A stretch of DNA of 45,011 nt, taken from assembly GCA_019636445.1 (NCBI GenBank), contig JAHBXO010000042.1, forward strand, positions 1 to 45,011, in the 5' to 3' direction. The notes beneath the pieces are model-generated. The model saw only the letters and a list, made by a program, of their open reading frames with translations, was not told the DNA's origin and made no database searches. Positions within the stretch are counted from its first letter, which is position 1, and every line of letters starts with the position of its first letter. The position numbers and the translations under genes are program-made. The stretch comes from Gemmataceae bacterium. Its GTDB lineage: Bacteria > Planctomycetota > Planctomycetia > Gemmatales > Gemmataceae. Shown in pieces: positions 8,213-15,800 of this stretch.

Positions 8213-9634
8213 CTACTTCACCACTTCCACCTGTTTCTCGTCGTCCACTTCGATCTGAATCTGGTTCTGGAACTTCGACAGCTTCCCCTTGATCCGCACC
8301 GTCTTTCCCTTGAAGGTGTCGCCGGTCGCGTCCTTCCACGTCCCCTCGCGGCTCTTGGCGTTCATCACCACCGTGAAGTTCTTCTCGTCCCGGAAGTCGG
8401 CCTCGCTGTTCAGGAACAGCCGCCGCTTGTCCGCCGTCAGCCGGCCGCCCTTCACCTCGAACTGCAGCGTCACCTCGTCGCCGACCTTCCCCTTCAGCGC
8501 CTCGGCCGGGCTGATCACGCCCTCGGGCCGTTTCACTTCCACGCTCGGCTTCGATTCCTTCGGCTTCGCGGCCACGTTCTCGTTCGGCGTCAGCATCCCC
8601 AGCCGGATCGCGTGCCGGACGACAATCTCGCCTTCCTCGTCCCGCAATTGCAGCGTCACGCGCGGGCTGGTCTCGCTCGTCCAGTCGATCGTGATAAGGC
8701 CGAAATTGTTGCCGTAGGGCATCGCGGCCACGCGGTGGCGGTTCTTCTCCGGGGCGCGCCACGCCTTGTTCGCCTGGTTGAAGCCGCTCGCGGTGATGTC
8801 GTAGAGCGGGTACGAAATCGCCTCCTGAGACATCGACAGTTCCGCGAGGTGCCGGTCGCCGCTGAGGAAGACCACGCCGTTCGCCTTCGTGTCCCGCAGC
8901 AGCTTGAAGAGCCGCTCGCGCTCGTGCGGGATCAGCGACCACTTCTCGAACGGATGCTCCTCGCTGAGCACCTGGATGCCCGTACCGATCAGGCGCAGCT
9001 CGGCCGGCACCTTCAGTTGCTCCTCGAACCACGTCCATTGCTCCTCGCCGAGGAACGTGGCCGCGGGATCGGTGTTCGGCTGGGACTCCGTCACGCGGAG
9101 GCGCGGGTTGAACTTCGTCGTGATCGTGCTGCGGTGGTACCGGCCGTCCAGCATGATGACCTGCACGCGCTTCCCCTCAGGGCCGAAGACCTGCGCGTGG
9201 TACACGCCCTTGCGCGTCCGGCGCGGCGAATCCTTCGGCACGCCGAAGAAGTCCAGGAAGATCTGCTGCGATTCGTCCTTGAAGGGGAACCGGGCATCGC
9301 CGTCGTTCTTGCCAAAGTCGTGGTCGTCCCATGTTGCGAGGATCGGCACGGTCTTCTTCAACTTCGCGAACTCCGCCTCGGCGTCGACCTTGCCGTAGGT
9401 CTCGCGGATCCGGTTCGGGTCCACCTTCTTCGACTTGTCGAGGTCGGCGTACATCGTGTCGCCGAGCAGCACCAGCAGGTCGGGTTGCAGTTTGCCGATC
9501 GATCCCCAAATCGGGCAGGGTTTGTCCTGATCGGCGCACGACCCGAAGGCGATGCGCGCGAGCGGCTTCTCCTGCGCGATTGCCAGGGCCGCACCGGCCA
9601 GCGCGACCACGAGAGCCAACAGCAGGCGGGTCAT
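8213..9634 (-). CDS. PhoD-like alkaline phosphatase with a C-terminal OB-like domain
   Basis: A 473-residue exported metallophosphoesterase of the PhoD type. The start at 9634 gives a clean signal peptide (MTRLLLALVVALAGAALAIA, 1-20); a longer reading from 9682 would mask it. Metal-binding motifs are FGSCADQD (30-37), LLGDTMYADLD (57-66), TWDDHDFGKND (101-111), MLDGRYHR and FLSGDRHLAEL. PhoD enzymes are Ca/Fe-dependent phosphomonoesterases and phosphodiesterases that release phosphate outside the cytoplasm. The last 95 residues or so (about 378-473) form a separate domain, with VGDEVTLQFEV, FLNSEADFRDEKNFTVV and KGKTVRIKGKL. It resembles an OB-fold-like add-on seen in other planctomycete secreted proteins (from memory). 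This is the promoter-proximal gene of the five-gene minus-strand cluster. Confidence 0.88.
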   Translation of the reverse strand: MTRLLLALVVALAGAALAIAQEKPLARIAFGSCADQDKPCPIWGSIGKLQPDLLVLLGDTMYADLDKSKKVDPNRIRETYGKVDAEAEFAKLKKTVPILATWDDHDFGKNDGDARFPFKDESQQIFLDFFGVPKDSPRRTRKGVYHAQVFGPEGKRVQVIMLDGRYHRSTITTKFNPRLRVTESQPNTDPAATFLGEEQWTWFEEQLKVPAELRLIGTGIQVLSEEHPFEKWSLIPHERERLFKLLRDTKANGVVFLSGDRHLAELSMSQEAISYPLYDITASGFNQANKAWRAPEKNRHRVAAMPYGNNFGLITIDWTSETSPRVTLQLRDEEGEIVVRHAIRLGMLTPNENVAAKPKESKPSVEVKRPEGVISPAEALKGKVGDEVTLQFEVKGGRLTADKRRLFLNSEADFRDEKNFTVVMNAKSREGTWKDATGDTFKGKTVRIKGKLSKFQNQIQIEVDDEKQVEVVK

Positions 9635-9885
9635 GGGTGTTGTTCTTTCGGGAAAGTCCGGGGTCCGGTGGGCATTTTTCACAATTAGCCCCTTGTGGAA
9701 AGGGGGTGGCTTCGGTCAAGATAGGGAAAAGAGTCGGTCTCATCGAACACTCATGTAGTCCATCGTGTACCGCGTACTTCGCCCGTCCGGCCCCCATCGC
9801 CCAATCCGTTCGTCCGTTCGCCGGTCGGTCGCCCCGGTCCGCTTCCGTACAACGTCCCCCATCGCCGCCCTTCGGGAGAGTCGCC
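9635..9885. other. Divergent intergenic region
   Basis: This 251-base gap separates the phosphatase gene (minus) from the first secretion ATPase (plus) and must hold promoters for both directions. I see a possible plus-strand promoter built from TTGTGG near 9692 and an AAGATA-like box about 19 bases later, but the match is weak. GGGAGAG at 9874-9880 is the ribosome binding site of the ATPase gene. No conserved operator or RNA gene was recognised. Confidence 0.35.
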
Positions 9886-11607
9886 ATGGCCAAGGCCCGC
9901 AATGACTTCACGGACATTCTTGTCAAGAAGAAGATGATCAGCCCCGACCAGATCGAGGAAGCCGTCAACATGGCCGCCTCGACCGGCCTGCGGCTCCAGG
10001 ACGCGCTCGCCAAGCTGAACTACGTTCCGCTCATCGAATCCAGCCGCGCCATGGCCGAGCACGGCGGCTTCGAGTTCGTCGACCTCGCCACGCTGGAAAT
10101 TCCCAAGGCCGTCACCGAACTCGTCCCCGAATCGGTCGCCCGCGAAAACGTCGTGCTCCCCCTCGCCCTCGAGGGGAACACGATGAAGATCGCGATGAAC
10201 GATCCAACGAACATCGAAGTGCTCGACAAACTCCGGTTCGTCCTTAACCGCGAGATCCAGCCGGTCCTGGCCCCGCAGGAACAGATTCAGGAAGCCATCA
10301 ACCGCAACTACGGTCAGACGGAAACCGAGTCGGTCGACTCCATGCTGGTGGAATTCACCGACACCGCCATCGAATTCACCCAGACGGAAGGAGCCGGCGG
10401 CAGCCTGGCGGCGGCCGATGAAAGCGACGCTCCGGTCATTCGATTGGTCAATCTGATCATCTCCGAAGCGATCTCGCAACGGGCGTCGGACATCCACGTC
10501 GAACCGTTCGCCGACCGCGTGCGGATCCGTTACCGGATCGACGGCGTGCTGGTCGAGCGGGACGCGGTGCCGCGCCGGCTCCAGTCGGCCCTGACATCCC
10601 GCATCAAGATTATGTCGAATATCGACATTTCCGAAAAACGCCGTCCGCAGGACGGTCGTATCAAGATGACGGTGAACAGCAAACACTTCGACCTTCGCGT
10701 GAGCTTGCTACCAAGCTGTCACGGCCAATCGACGGTGATGCGGATCTTGGACCGCGGCAACATTCAGGTGAATATCCGAGAATTGGGCTTCGCCGAAGAA
10801 GAGTACATCCGCTTCCAGAACATCATCAAACGACCGAACGGGATTTTCCTCGTCACCGGTCCGACCGGGTCCGGGAAGACCACGACCCTGTACGCCGCCT
10901 TGAACGAACTGAACCGGCCGGACCGCAAGATCATCACGGCCGAGGATCCGGTCGAGTATTACCTCCCCGGGATCAATCAGGTGGAGGTGAAGCACCAGAT
11001 TGGTCTGGACTTTGCCCGGATCATCCGCGCGATGTTGCGTCAGGCGCCGAACATCATTCTGGTCGGGGAAATCCGGGACAAGGAGACCGCCGAGATTGCT
11101 GTTCAGGCATCTCTGACTGGACACTTGGTTTTCAGTACACTGCACACGAACGATGCGCCCAGCGCCATCACGCGACTGACCGACATCGGCGTGCCTCCGT
11201 TCCTCACCGCCAGCTCGGTCATTGCGATCATGGCACAACGGTTGGTGCGTGTGAATTGCCCCAAGTGCAAGGAGCCGTACACCCCCTCCGAAGGCGAACT
11301 CAAGGCCGCTGGTATTACTCCGGACAAAATGAAAGCCGCCAATCCGATGCGCGGTCGCGGCTGTCCGTACTGCCGCCAGGGTGGTTATCGCGGGCGCCAG
11401 GCGATCTTCGAACTCATGAAAATGTCCGGCGCGCTGCGGGAACTGACCTTCGCGCAGGCCCCCGCCCAGGAACTCCGCCGCAAGGCCCGCGCGTCGGGAA
11501 TGCGGACTTTGCTGGATGACGGTGTCGCGAAAGCACTTAAGGGCGTGACCACCGTCCAAGAGGTCTTGAGCATCTGCCACGCCGAAGCGATGGTGTTGGA
11601 CAAGTAA
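9886..11607 (+). CDS. GspE/PilB-type secretion or pilus assembly ATPase (copy 1)
   Basis: A 573-residue hexameric ATPase that powers pilus or pseudopilus extension at the inner membrane. The start at 9886 follows GGGAGAG (9874-9880); the open frame continues upstream, but that part is not credible coding sequence. The N-terminal T2SSE_N-like domain (about 1-145) precedes a linker, then the N2 domain (ASDIHVEPF, 200-208) and the motor core: Walker A GPTGSGKTT (325-333), an Asp box around TAEDPVEYY (351-359), Walker B ILVGE (391-395) and a His box in FSTLHTND. The zinc-binding cysteines are present (458, 461, 493, 496). It leads a locus with a PilT-like ATPase and a second GspE/PilB. Two extension ATPases in one locus suggest specialised or alternating motors. 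Confidence 0.93.
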   Translation: MAKARNDFTDILVKKKMISPDQIEEAVNMAASTGLRLQDALAKLNYVPLIESSRAMAEHGGFEFVDLATLEIPKAVTELVPESVARENVVLPLALEGNTMKIAMNDPTNIEVLDKLRFVLNREIQPVLAPQEQIQEAINRNYGQTETESVDSMLVEFTDTAIEFTQTEGAGGSLAAADESDAPVIRLVNLIISEAISQRASDIHVEPFADRVRIRYRIDGVLVERDAVPRRLQSALTSRIKIMSNIDISEKRRPQDGRIKMTVNSKHFDLRVSLLPSCHGQSTVMRILDRGNIQVNIRELGFAEEEYIRFQNIIKRPNGIFLVTGPTGSGKTTTLYAALNELNRPDRKIITAEDPVEYYLPGINQVEVKHQIGLDFARIIRAMLRQAPNIILVGEIRDKETAEIAVQASLTGHLVFSTLHTNDAPSAITRLTDIGVPPFLTASSVIAIMAQRLVRVNCPKCKEPYTPSEGELKAAGITPDKMKAANPMRGRGCPYCRQGGYRGRQAIFELMKMSGALRELTFAQAPAQELRRKARASGMRTLLDDGVAKALKGVTTVQEVLSICHAEAMVLDK

Positions 11608-11640
11608 CGCGATTCACCCTGCTCGGACCGATTTCACCCC

Positions 11641-11668
11641 GGCCGGGAGAATTCCTCCCGGCCCTTTT
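11641..11668 (+). terminator. Terminator-like hairpin after the first ATPase gene
   Basis: A perfect 9-bp stem (GGCCGGGAG 11641-11649, pairing with 11655-11663), loop AATTC, is followed by C and four T residues (11664-11668). It lies 33 bases after the gspE/pilB stop and could terminate or attenuate transcription before the PilT-like gene. Confidence 0.72.
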
Positions 11669-11793
11669 GGAGGCCCGCCGGATCCCGCGAATAATCGAGC
11701 AGTCCGCCGCCGAGCGAAACTCGCACCGCCCGGCGTTCGTCCCGTCTCGATTCCTCTCGCCGTCCGGCGTCGCCACCACCGAAGGAGTGTGCC

Positions 11794-12990
11794 GTGGCCA
11801 CTGTTGCGATGGAAAAGTTGCTGTCCACGGTCATTCAGATGAAGGCCAGCGACTTGCACATTAGCGTCGGGCAACCGCCTGTGATTCGCGCGGGCGGCCG
11901 GATGCGCAAGCTGGACGCCAAGATTCTCGACCCCGACGACACGACCGGTCTGATGAAATCGATCACGCCGGACCGCTGCCAGCAGGAGTTGCAGCAGAAG
12001 GGCGGAGCCGACTTCGCGATCGAATACACCGACGGCATGCGGTTCCGCGTCGCCATCTTCAAGCAGCGCGGCACCATCGGCATGGTCATGCGGCGCATCC
12101 CCTCGCAATTCCTCACCTTCGAGCAGCTGCGCATGCCGGAGGCGATCCGCTCCCTGATCGTCCGGCCGCGGGGCTTGCTCCTCGTCACCGGTCCGACCGG
12201 TTCGGGCAAGACCACCTCGCTCGCGTCGATGCTGAACTTCATCAACGACAACTACGACCGCCACATCATCACGCTCGAAGACCCGATCGAGTACTACCAC
12301 AAGCACAAGAAGTGCACGGTGAACCAGCGGGAAATCGGCGTGGACGTGCCGGAGTTCAAGGAAGGCATCCGCCGCGCGCTGCGGATGGACCCCGACGTGA
12401 TCCTCGTCGGCGAAATGCGGGACTTGGAAACGATTCACGCCGCCATCGAGGCGGCCGAAACCGGCCACGTCGTGTTCGGCACGCTGCACACCTCCGGGGC
12501 CGCGTCCACGATCAACCGGATCATCGACGTGTTCCCGAAGGAGCAGCAGGACCAGGTGCGAACGCAGCTTTCGACCGCGCTCATGGGGGTGCTCTCGCAG
12601 GCGCTCCTGCCGAAGATTCCCGAGTCGGTCATCGCGGCCTACGAGATGATGGTGGTGACGCCGGCCATCCAGAACCTGATCCGCGAGAACAAGGTCTACC
12701 GGATCGACTCGGCCATCCAGACCGGGCGGAAGCACGGGATGTTCCTGCTCGACGAATCGCTGTTCAACCTGTGGAAGGACCAACTTGTCGCGAAGGAAGA
12801 GGCGTTGCTGAAGGCGGCGAAGCCGGCCGAACTGGCGGCGAAGATCGCGGCGTTCGAGCGCGGCCTGCTCGAAGACGAGGACGACGAGGATGATGACGAC
12901 GACGAGGACGATGACGACGATGATGACGACGACGAGGACGATGACGACGATGATCGTCGCCGACCTCGCAAGGCCCCGTACAAGCGTTGA
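11794..12990 (+). CDS. pilT: PilT-like retraction ATPase with an acidic C-terminal tail
   Basis: A 398-residue PilT-family ATPase. The GTG start at 11794 is supported by AAGGAG at 11782-11787. The N-terminal domain carries KASDLHISVGQPP (17-29). The motor domain shows Walker A GPTGSGKTT (133-141), an Asp box at TLEDPIEYYH, Walker B VILVGEMRD and a His box in FGTLHTSG. PilT depolymerises type IV pili to drive retraction and twitching, so its presence argues for a type IV pilus rather than a pure type II secretion system. After the normal family end comes an unusual tail: 28 consecutive Asp/Glu residues (360-387), then the basic end RRRPRKAPYKR. PilT proteins are usually about 340-370 residues, so this tail is an addition. 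Confidence 0.92.
   Translation: MATVAMEKLLSTVIQMKASDLHISVGQPPVIRAGGRMRKLDAKILDPDDTTGLMKSITPDRCQQELQQKGGADFAIEYTDGMRFRVAIFKQRGTIGMVMRRIPSQFLTFEQLRMPEAIRSLIVRPRGLLLVTGPTGSGKTTSLASMLNFINDNYDRHIITLEDPIEYYHKHKKCTVNQREIGVDVPEFKEGIRRALRMDPDVILVGEMRDLETIHAAIEAAETGHVVFGTLHTSGAASTINRIIDVFPKEQQDQVRTQLSTALMGVLSQALLPKIPESVIAAYEMMVVTPAIQNLIRENKVYRIDSAIQTGRKHGMFLLDESLFNLWKDQLVAKEEALLKAAKPAELAAKIAAFERGLLEDEDDEDDDDDEDDDDDDDDDEDDDDDDRRRPRKAPYKR
12871..12954 (+). repeat. GAC/GAT/GAG triplet tract encoding a polyacidic tail
   Basis: These 84 bases are almost entirely Asp and Glu codons. They encode the 28-residue acidic run at the end of the PilT-like protein. Codons are mixed rather than a single pure triplet, so selection on the protein, not only slippage, is plausible. 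Confidence 0.85.
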
Positions 12991-12994
12991 GGGT

Positions 12995-13027
12995 CGGGCA
13001 CTCGTTTCACGGGTGCCCGGAGTTTTT
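12995..13027 (+). terminator. Terminator-like hairpin after the PilT-like gene
   Basis: CGGGCAC (12995-13001) pairs with GTGCCCG (13013-13019) across an 11-base loop and is followed by GAG and five T residues (13023-13027). It begins 5 bases after the pilT stop. The stem is short, so partial termination is more likely than a full stop. Confidence 0.6.
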
Positions 13028-13117
13028 CCACGGAATCGCAGAATCCCGAATCGAACTCTCGCGGCTGACTCCCGGATTTGGTTGAGCGGCCGTCCTTGCG
13101 AATAAAGGTCCACACCG

Positions 13118-15316
13118 ATGTCCACGACCCCGCCAAACCCGAACGACCCGAAGAAGCCGGCCGTGCCCGGAACGCCACCGGCGGCCGGTGCGAAGCCGCC
13201 GCAGGGCGCCGCGCCCGGCCAGAAGCCGCCAGTGCCGCCGCAGGCCAACGGGAACAAGCCGGTCTCGCCGGGTCAACCGCCGGCGCAGCGTCCGGTGTCG
13301 CCGGCACCCAAACCGGTTGGCAGCACGCCGCCGGCCGCCGGTGCGAAGCCGCCAACCGCGCCGACGGGCGGCGCGCCCGCGCCGAAGCCCGCCGCACCGG
13401 GCGCGCCCCAGCAAAAGCCCGCAGCCCCCGCCGCGACGGGGCAAAAGCCGGCCGCACCCGCGGCCCCCGGCGCCAAGCCCGCGGCCCCGGGCGCTCCCAA
13501 GCCCCCGGCTGCCGGACAGAAACCCGCCGCCCCGGCGCCCAAGCCCGCACCGAAGCCGCCCGCCAAGAAATCCCTCACCCACGTCGACGCCAGCTCCAAG
13601 CAACTCGGCCAGAAACTCGTCGACCTCGGCTTCCTCGACGACGCGCAACTCGATTCCATCTACGAGGACATGCGCACCAGCGACGACAAGCTCCACGAGC
13701 TTGTGGCTTCGCGCGGCCTGGTGAACGAGGATCAGCTGCTCCAGGCGCAGGCCGAACTGCACGGGATGAAGGTGCAGAGCCTCGAGGACGTGAAGCCGAA
13801 CAAGGACGCGACCGCGAAGGTGCCGCAGACCATGGCGGACCTCTACAAGGTCGCGCCGATCTCGTTCGAGAGCAATGTTCTGACCGTCGCGATGGCGGAT
13901 CCGAACAACCTGCAGGCACTCGACGATATTCGCAACTTCCTCGGCATCGCGGAAGTGAAGGCCGTGCTGGCGGCCCCCAAGGCCGTCGAAGAGCTGATGA
14001 AGAAATGCTATTCGGCCGGCGGCGCCGTTGTCGACGAGGAATCGATCGCCAGCATCATCAAGGAACTCGAAGGCGACGCCGACCTGAACAAGGCCGCGAT
14101 GAAGCGCGAGACGAGCATCGACCTGAACAGCCTCGAGGAAATGGCGCACTCCGCCCCGGTGCGGAAGCTCATCAACATGGTCATGCTCATGGCCATCCGC
14201 GACAAGGCGTCGGACATCCACTTCGAGCCGTTCGAAGACGAATACAAGATGCGGTACAAATGCGACGGCGTGCTGTACGAGATGGTACCGCCGCCGCGCC
14301 ACCTCGCCACCGCCATCGCCAGCCGGATCAAGGTCATGTCGAACCTCGACATCGCCGAACGCCGGCTCCCGCAGGACGGGCGCATCGAGCTGAACCTCGG
14401 CGGCAGCCGCATCGACATGCGCGTCAGCGTGCTGCCCACGCTCTTCGGCGAGTCGGTCGTCATCCGGGTCCTGGACCAGTCGAACGTCGGCCTCTCGCTC
14501 GACAAGATCGGCATGCCGACCAAGCTCCTCGCCGAGTTCCGGCAGGTCATCAAGAAGCCCAACGGCATCTGCCTCGTCACCGGTCCCACCGGCTCCGGCA
14601 AAACGACCACGCTCTACTCGGCCCTCTCCGAACTCAACGACATCGACACCAAGATCATCACGACCGAGGACCCGGTCGAGTACGAAATCGACGGTCTCGT
14701 GCAGTGCCCGATCAACCACGAGATCGACCTGACCTTCGCCGCCGCCCTCCGCGCGATTCTCCGGCAGGATCCGGACATCATCCTCATCGGCGAGATCCGC
14801 GACCTGGAGACCGCGCAGATCGCGATTCAGGCGTCGCTCACGGGGCACCTCGTGTTCAGCACGCTGCACACGAACGACGCGCCGTCGTCCATCACGCGCC
14901 TGCGGGACATGGGCGTCGAGCCCTTCCTCATCACCGCGACGTTGGAAGCGATTCAGGCGCAGCGGCTCGTGCGGCGTGTCTGCCAGGTGTGCAAGACGCC
15001 CTACGAACCGACGCGCGACCAGCTGATGGAACTGAACCTCACTGCCGAGCAACTGGGCGGCGGAAAGTTCTACTACGGCGAAGGCTGCGACAAGTGCAAC
15101 AATCTCGGCTTCAAGGGCCGGACCGGTATCTACGAGCTGATGCTCATAAACGACGACATCCGCGACATGATCAGCCGCGGGGCGTCGAACGACCAGATCC
15201 GCGCGTACACGCGGAAGATCGGCATCAAGGGCCTGCGCGAAGCCGGCGTCGAGGCGCTGCTCGCCGGCGTCACAACCCTGGAAGAGGTGGTGCGGGAGAC
15301 GATCGTCGAGGATTAG
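13118..15316 (+). CDS. GspE/PilB-type ATPase (copy 2) with a Pro/Ala-rich N terminus
   Basis: A 732-residue second GspE/PilB-family ATPase. Residues 1-150 are low-complexity Pro/Ala/Lys/Gly with a recurring GxKPAAPxxP pattern, predicted disordered. A normal T2SSE_N domain then starts at SLTHVDASSKQLGQKLVDLG. The motor has ASDIHFEPFED, Walker A GPTGSGKTT (489-497), Asp box TTEDPVEYE, Walker B IILIGEIRD and His box FSTLHTND. Four zinc-binding cysteines are present (CQVC near 622 and CDKC near 657). It is immediately upstream of gspF/pilC apart from an inserted cassette, so it is the likely partner of that platform protein. The disordered head is absent from copy 1 and may tether partners. The stop codon at 15314-15316 is fused to the left repeat of the cassette. 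Confidence 0.92.
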   Translation: MSTTPPNPNDPKKPAVPGTPPAAGAKPPQGAAPGQKPPVPPQANGNKPVSPGQPPAQRPVSPAPKPVGSTPPAAGAKPPTAPTGGAPAPKPAAPGAPQQKPAAPAATGQKPAAPAAPGAKPAAPGAPKPPAAGQKPAAPAPKPAPKPPAKKSLTHVDASSKQLGQKLVDLGFLDDAQLDSIYEDMRTSDDKLHELVASRGLVNEDQLLQAQAELHGMKVQSLEDVKPNKDATAKVPQTMADLYKVAPISFESNVLTVAMADPNNLQALDDIRNFLGIAEVKAVLAAPKAVEELMKKCYSAGGAVVDEESIASIIKELEGDADLNKAAMKRETSIDLNSLEEMAHSAPVRKLINMVMLMAIRDKASDIHFEPFEDEYKMRYKCDGVLYEMVPPPRHLATAIASRIKVMSNLDIAERRLPQDGRIELNLGGSRIDMRVSVLPTLFGESVVIRVLDQSNVGLSLDKIGMPTKLLAEFRQVIKKPNGICLVTGPTGSGKTTTLYSALSELNDIDTKIITTEDPVEYEIDGLVQCPINHEIDLTFAAALRAILRQDPDIILIGEIRDLETAQIAIQASLTGHLVFSTLHTNDAPSSITRLRDMGVEPFLITATLEAIQAQRLVRRVCQVCKTPYEPTRDQLMELNLTAEQLGGGKFYYGEGCDKCNNLGFKGRTGIYELMLINDDIRDMISRGASNDQIRAYTRKIGIKGLREAGVEALLAGVTTLEEVVRETIVED

Positions 15317-15352
15317 TGCGGAGCGCGGAGTGCGGAGTGCGGAGTGAAAACC
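15315..15352 (+). repeat. Left inverted repeat of the cassette (7-base units)
   Basis: Four tandem 7-base units GTGCGGA run from 15316 to 15343, with the second unit reading GCGCGGA, followed by GTGAAAACC. The first base overlaps the gspE stop codon. It is the inverted counterpart of 15754-15791. Confidence 0.9.
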
Positions 15353-15372
15353 AAGAGGGTCGAGGCACCGAC

Positions 15373-15738
15373 ATGACTCCCGACGATTCGGAGAAGCGTC
15401 TCGCTACTCGAACAAAGCAGTTGGCTCTCCGGGTCATGAAACTCGTGAACTCGCTCCCGCATTCTCGCGTGTCGGATGTACTCGGCAAGCAACTGCTCCG
15501 ATCGGCGACGTCCGTGGGAGCGAATTACCGGGCGGCGGTTCGTGGTCGATCGACGGCCGAGTTCTGCTCGAAACTCGGCATCGTCGAGGAAGAAGCCGAC
15601 GAAACGGTCTACTGGCTGGAACTGCTGGCGGAATCGGGAACGGTGAAGCCGGAACTGTTGGAAGACCTGACTCGCGAAGCGAACGAGATTGTGGCCATGG
15701 TCGTCGCGTCGATACGCACGGCCAAACAACGGCAGTGA
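15373..15738 (+). CDS. Four-helix-bundle protein (S23/IVP family, Avd-like)
   Basis: A 121-residue all-helical protein. The motif RSATSVGANYRAAVRGRS (43-60) followed by FCSKLGIVEEEADETVYWLELL (64-85) is the signature of the four-helix-bundle family. That family includes proteins encoded by intervening sequences in 23S rRNA genes and is structurally related to the Avd protein of diversity-generating retroelements. Members form pentameric barrels and can bind nucleic acid, though most have no known role. The start is the first ATG in frame after the left repeat, preceded by a weak GAGG site. The gene interrupts a secretion operon and is unrelated to its neighbours in function, which supports an insertion. 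No reverse transcriptase or template repeat is seen nearby. Confidence 0.88.
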   Translation: MTPDDSEKRLATRTKQLALRVMKLVNSLPHSRVSDVLGKQLLRSATSVGANYRAAVRGRSTAEFCSKLGIVEEEADETVYWLELLAESGTVKPELLEDLTREANEIVAMVVASIRTAKQRQ

Positions 15739-15753
15739 CGGATTTCGGTTTTC

Positions 15754-15791
15754 GGATTTCACTCCGCACTCCGCACTCCGCACTCCGCACT
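15754..15791 (+). repeat. Right inverted repeat of the cassette (7-base units)
   Basis: Four perfect TCCGCAC units run from 15763 to 15790, preceded by GGATTTCAC. The array ends at the base before the gspF ribosome binding site (GGAG, 15792-15795), so folding of this repeat could affect gspF translation. Confidence 0.9.
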
Positions 15792-15800
15792 GGAGTTAAC

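Larger units (their letters stand above)
15315..15791. mobile_element. Inverted-repeat cassette carrying a four-helix-bundle gene
   Basis: The element lies precisely between the stop codon of the second gspE and the ribosome binding site of gspF. The left end (15315-15352) and the right end (15754-15791) are inverted copies matching at 36 of 38 positions. Each contains four tandem 7-base units, GTGCGGA on the left (one unit reads GCGCGGA) and TCCGCAC on the right. The body holds one gene, a 121-residue four-helix-bundle protein. No transposase is present and no target-site duplication is evident. Transcribed RNA could fold into a long stem with the gene in the loop, which is the architecture of 23S rRNA intervening sequences. 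Calling it mobile is an inference. Confidence 0.65.

Noticed and set aside
6977..9688. A 903-codon plus-strand frame opposite the amidohydrolase and phosphatase genes
   Set aside because: It is a shadow with His/Arg/Val-rich composition; both minus-strand genes have signal peptides and metal-binding motifs.
9331..9885. N-terminal extension of the first GspE/PilB frame up to 9331
   Set aside because: The extension is Arg/Pro-rich, overlaps the phosphatase gene on the other strand and has no domain. GGGAGAG and the family N terminus point to 9886.
13078..15372. One long frame joining an out-of-phase reading of the second gspE with the four-helix-bundle gene
   Set aside because: Upstream of 15373 the product is the Arg/Pro-rich shadow of gspE. 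Only the last 121 residues belong to a known family, and they have their own ATG.
15373..15738. Diversity-generating retroelement
   Set aside because: Avd-like four-helix-bundle proteins accompany these elements, but no reverse transcriptase, template repeat or variable repeat was found in the window.
15315..15791. CRISPR array
   Set aside because: The 7-base units are directly adjacent without spacers, are inverted between the two sides, and no cas gene is present.
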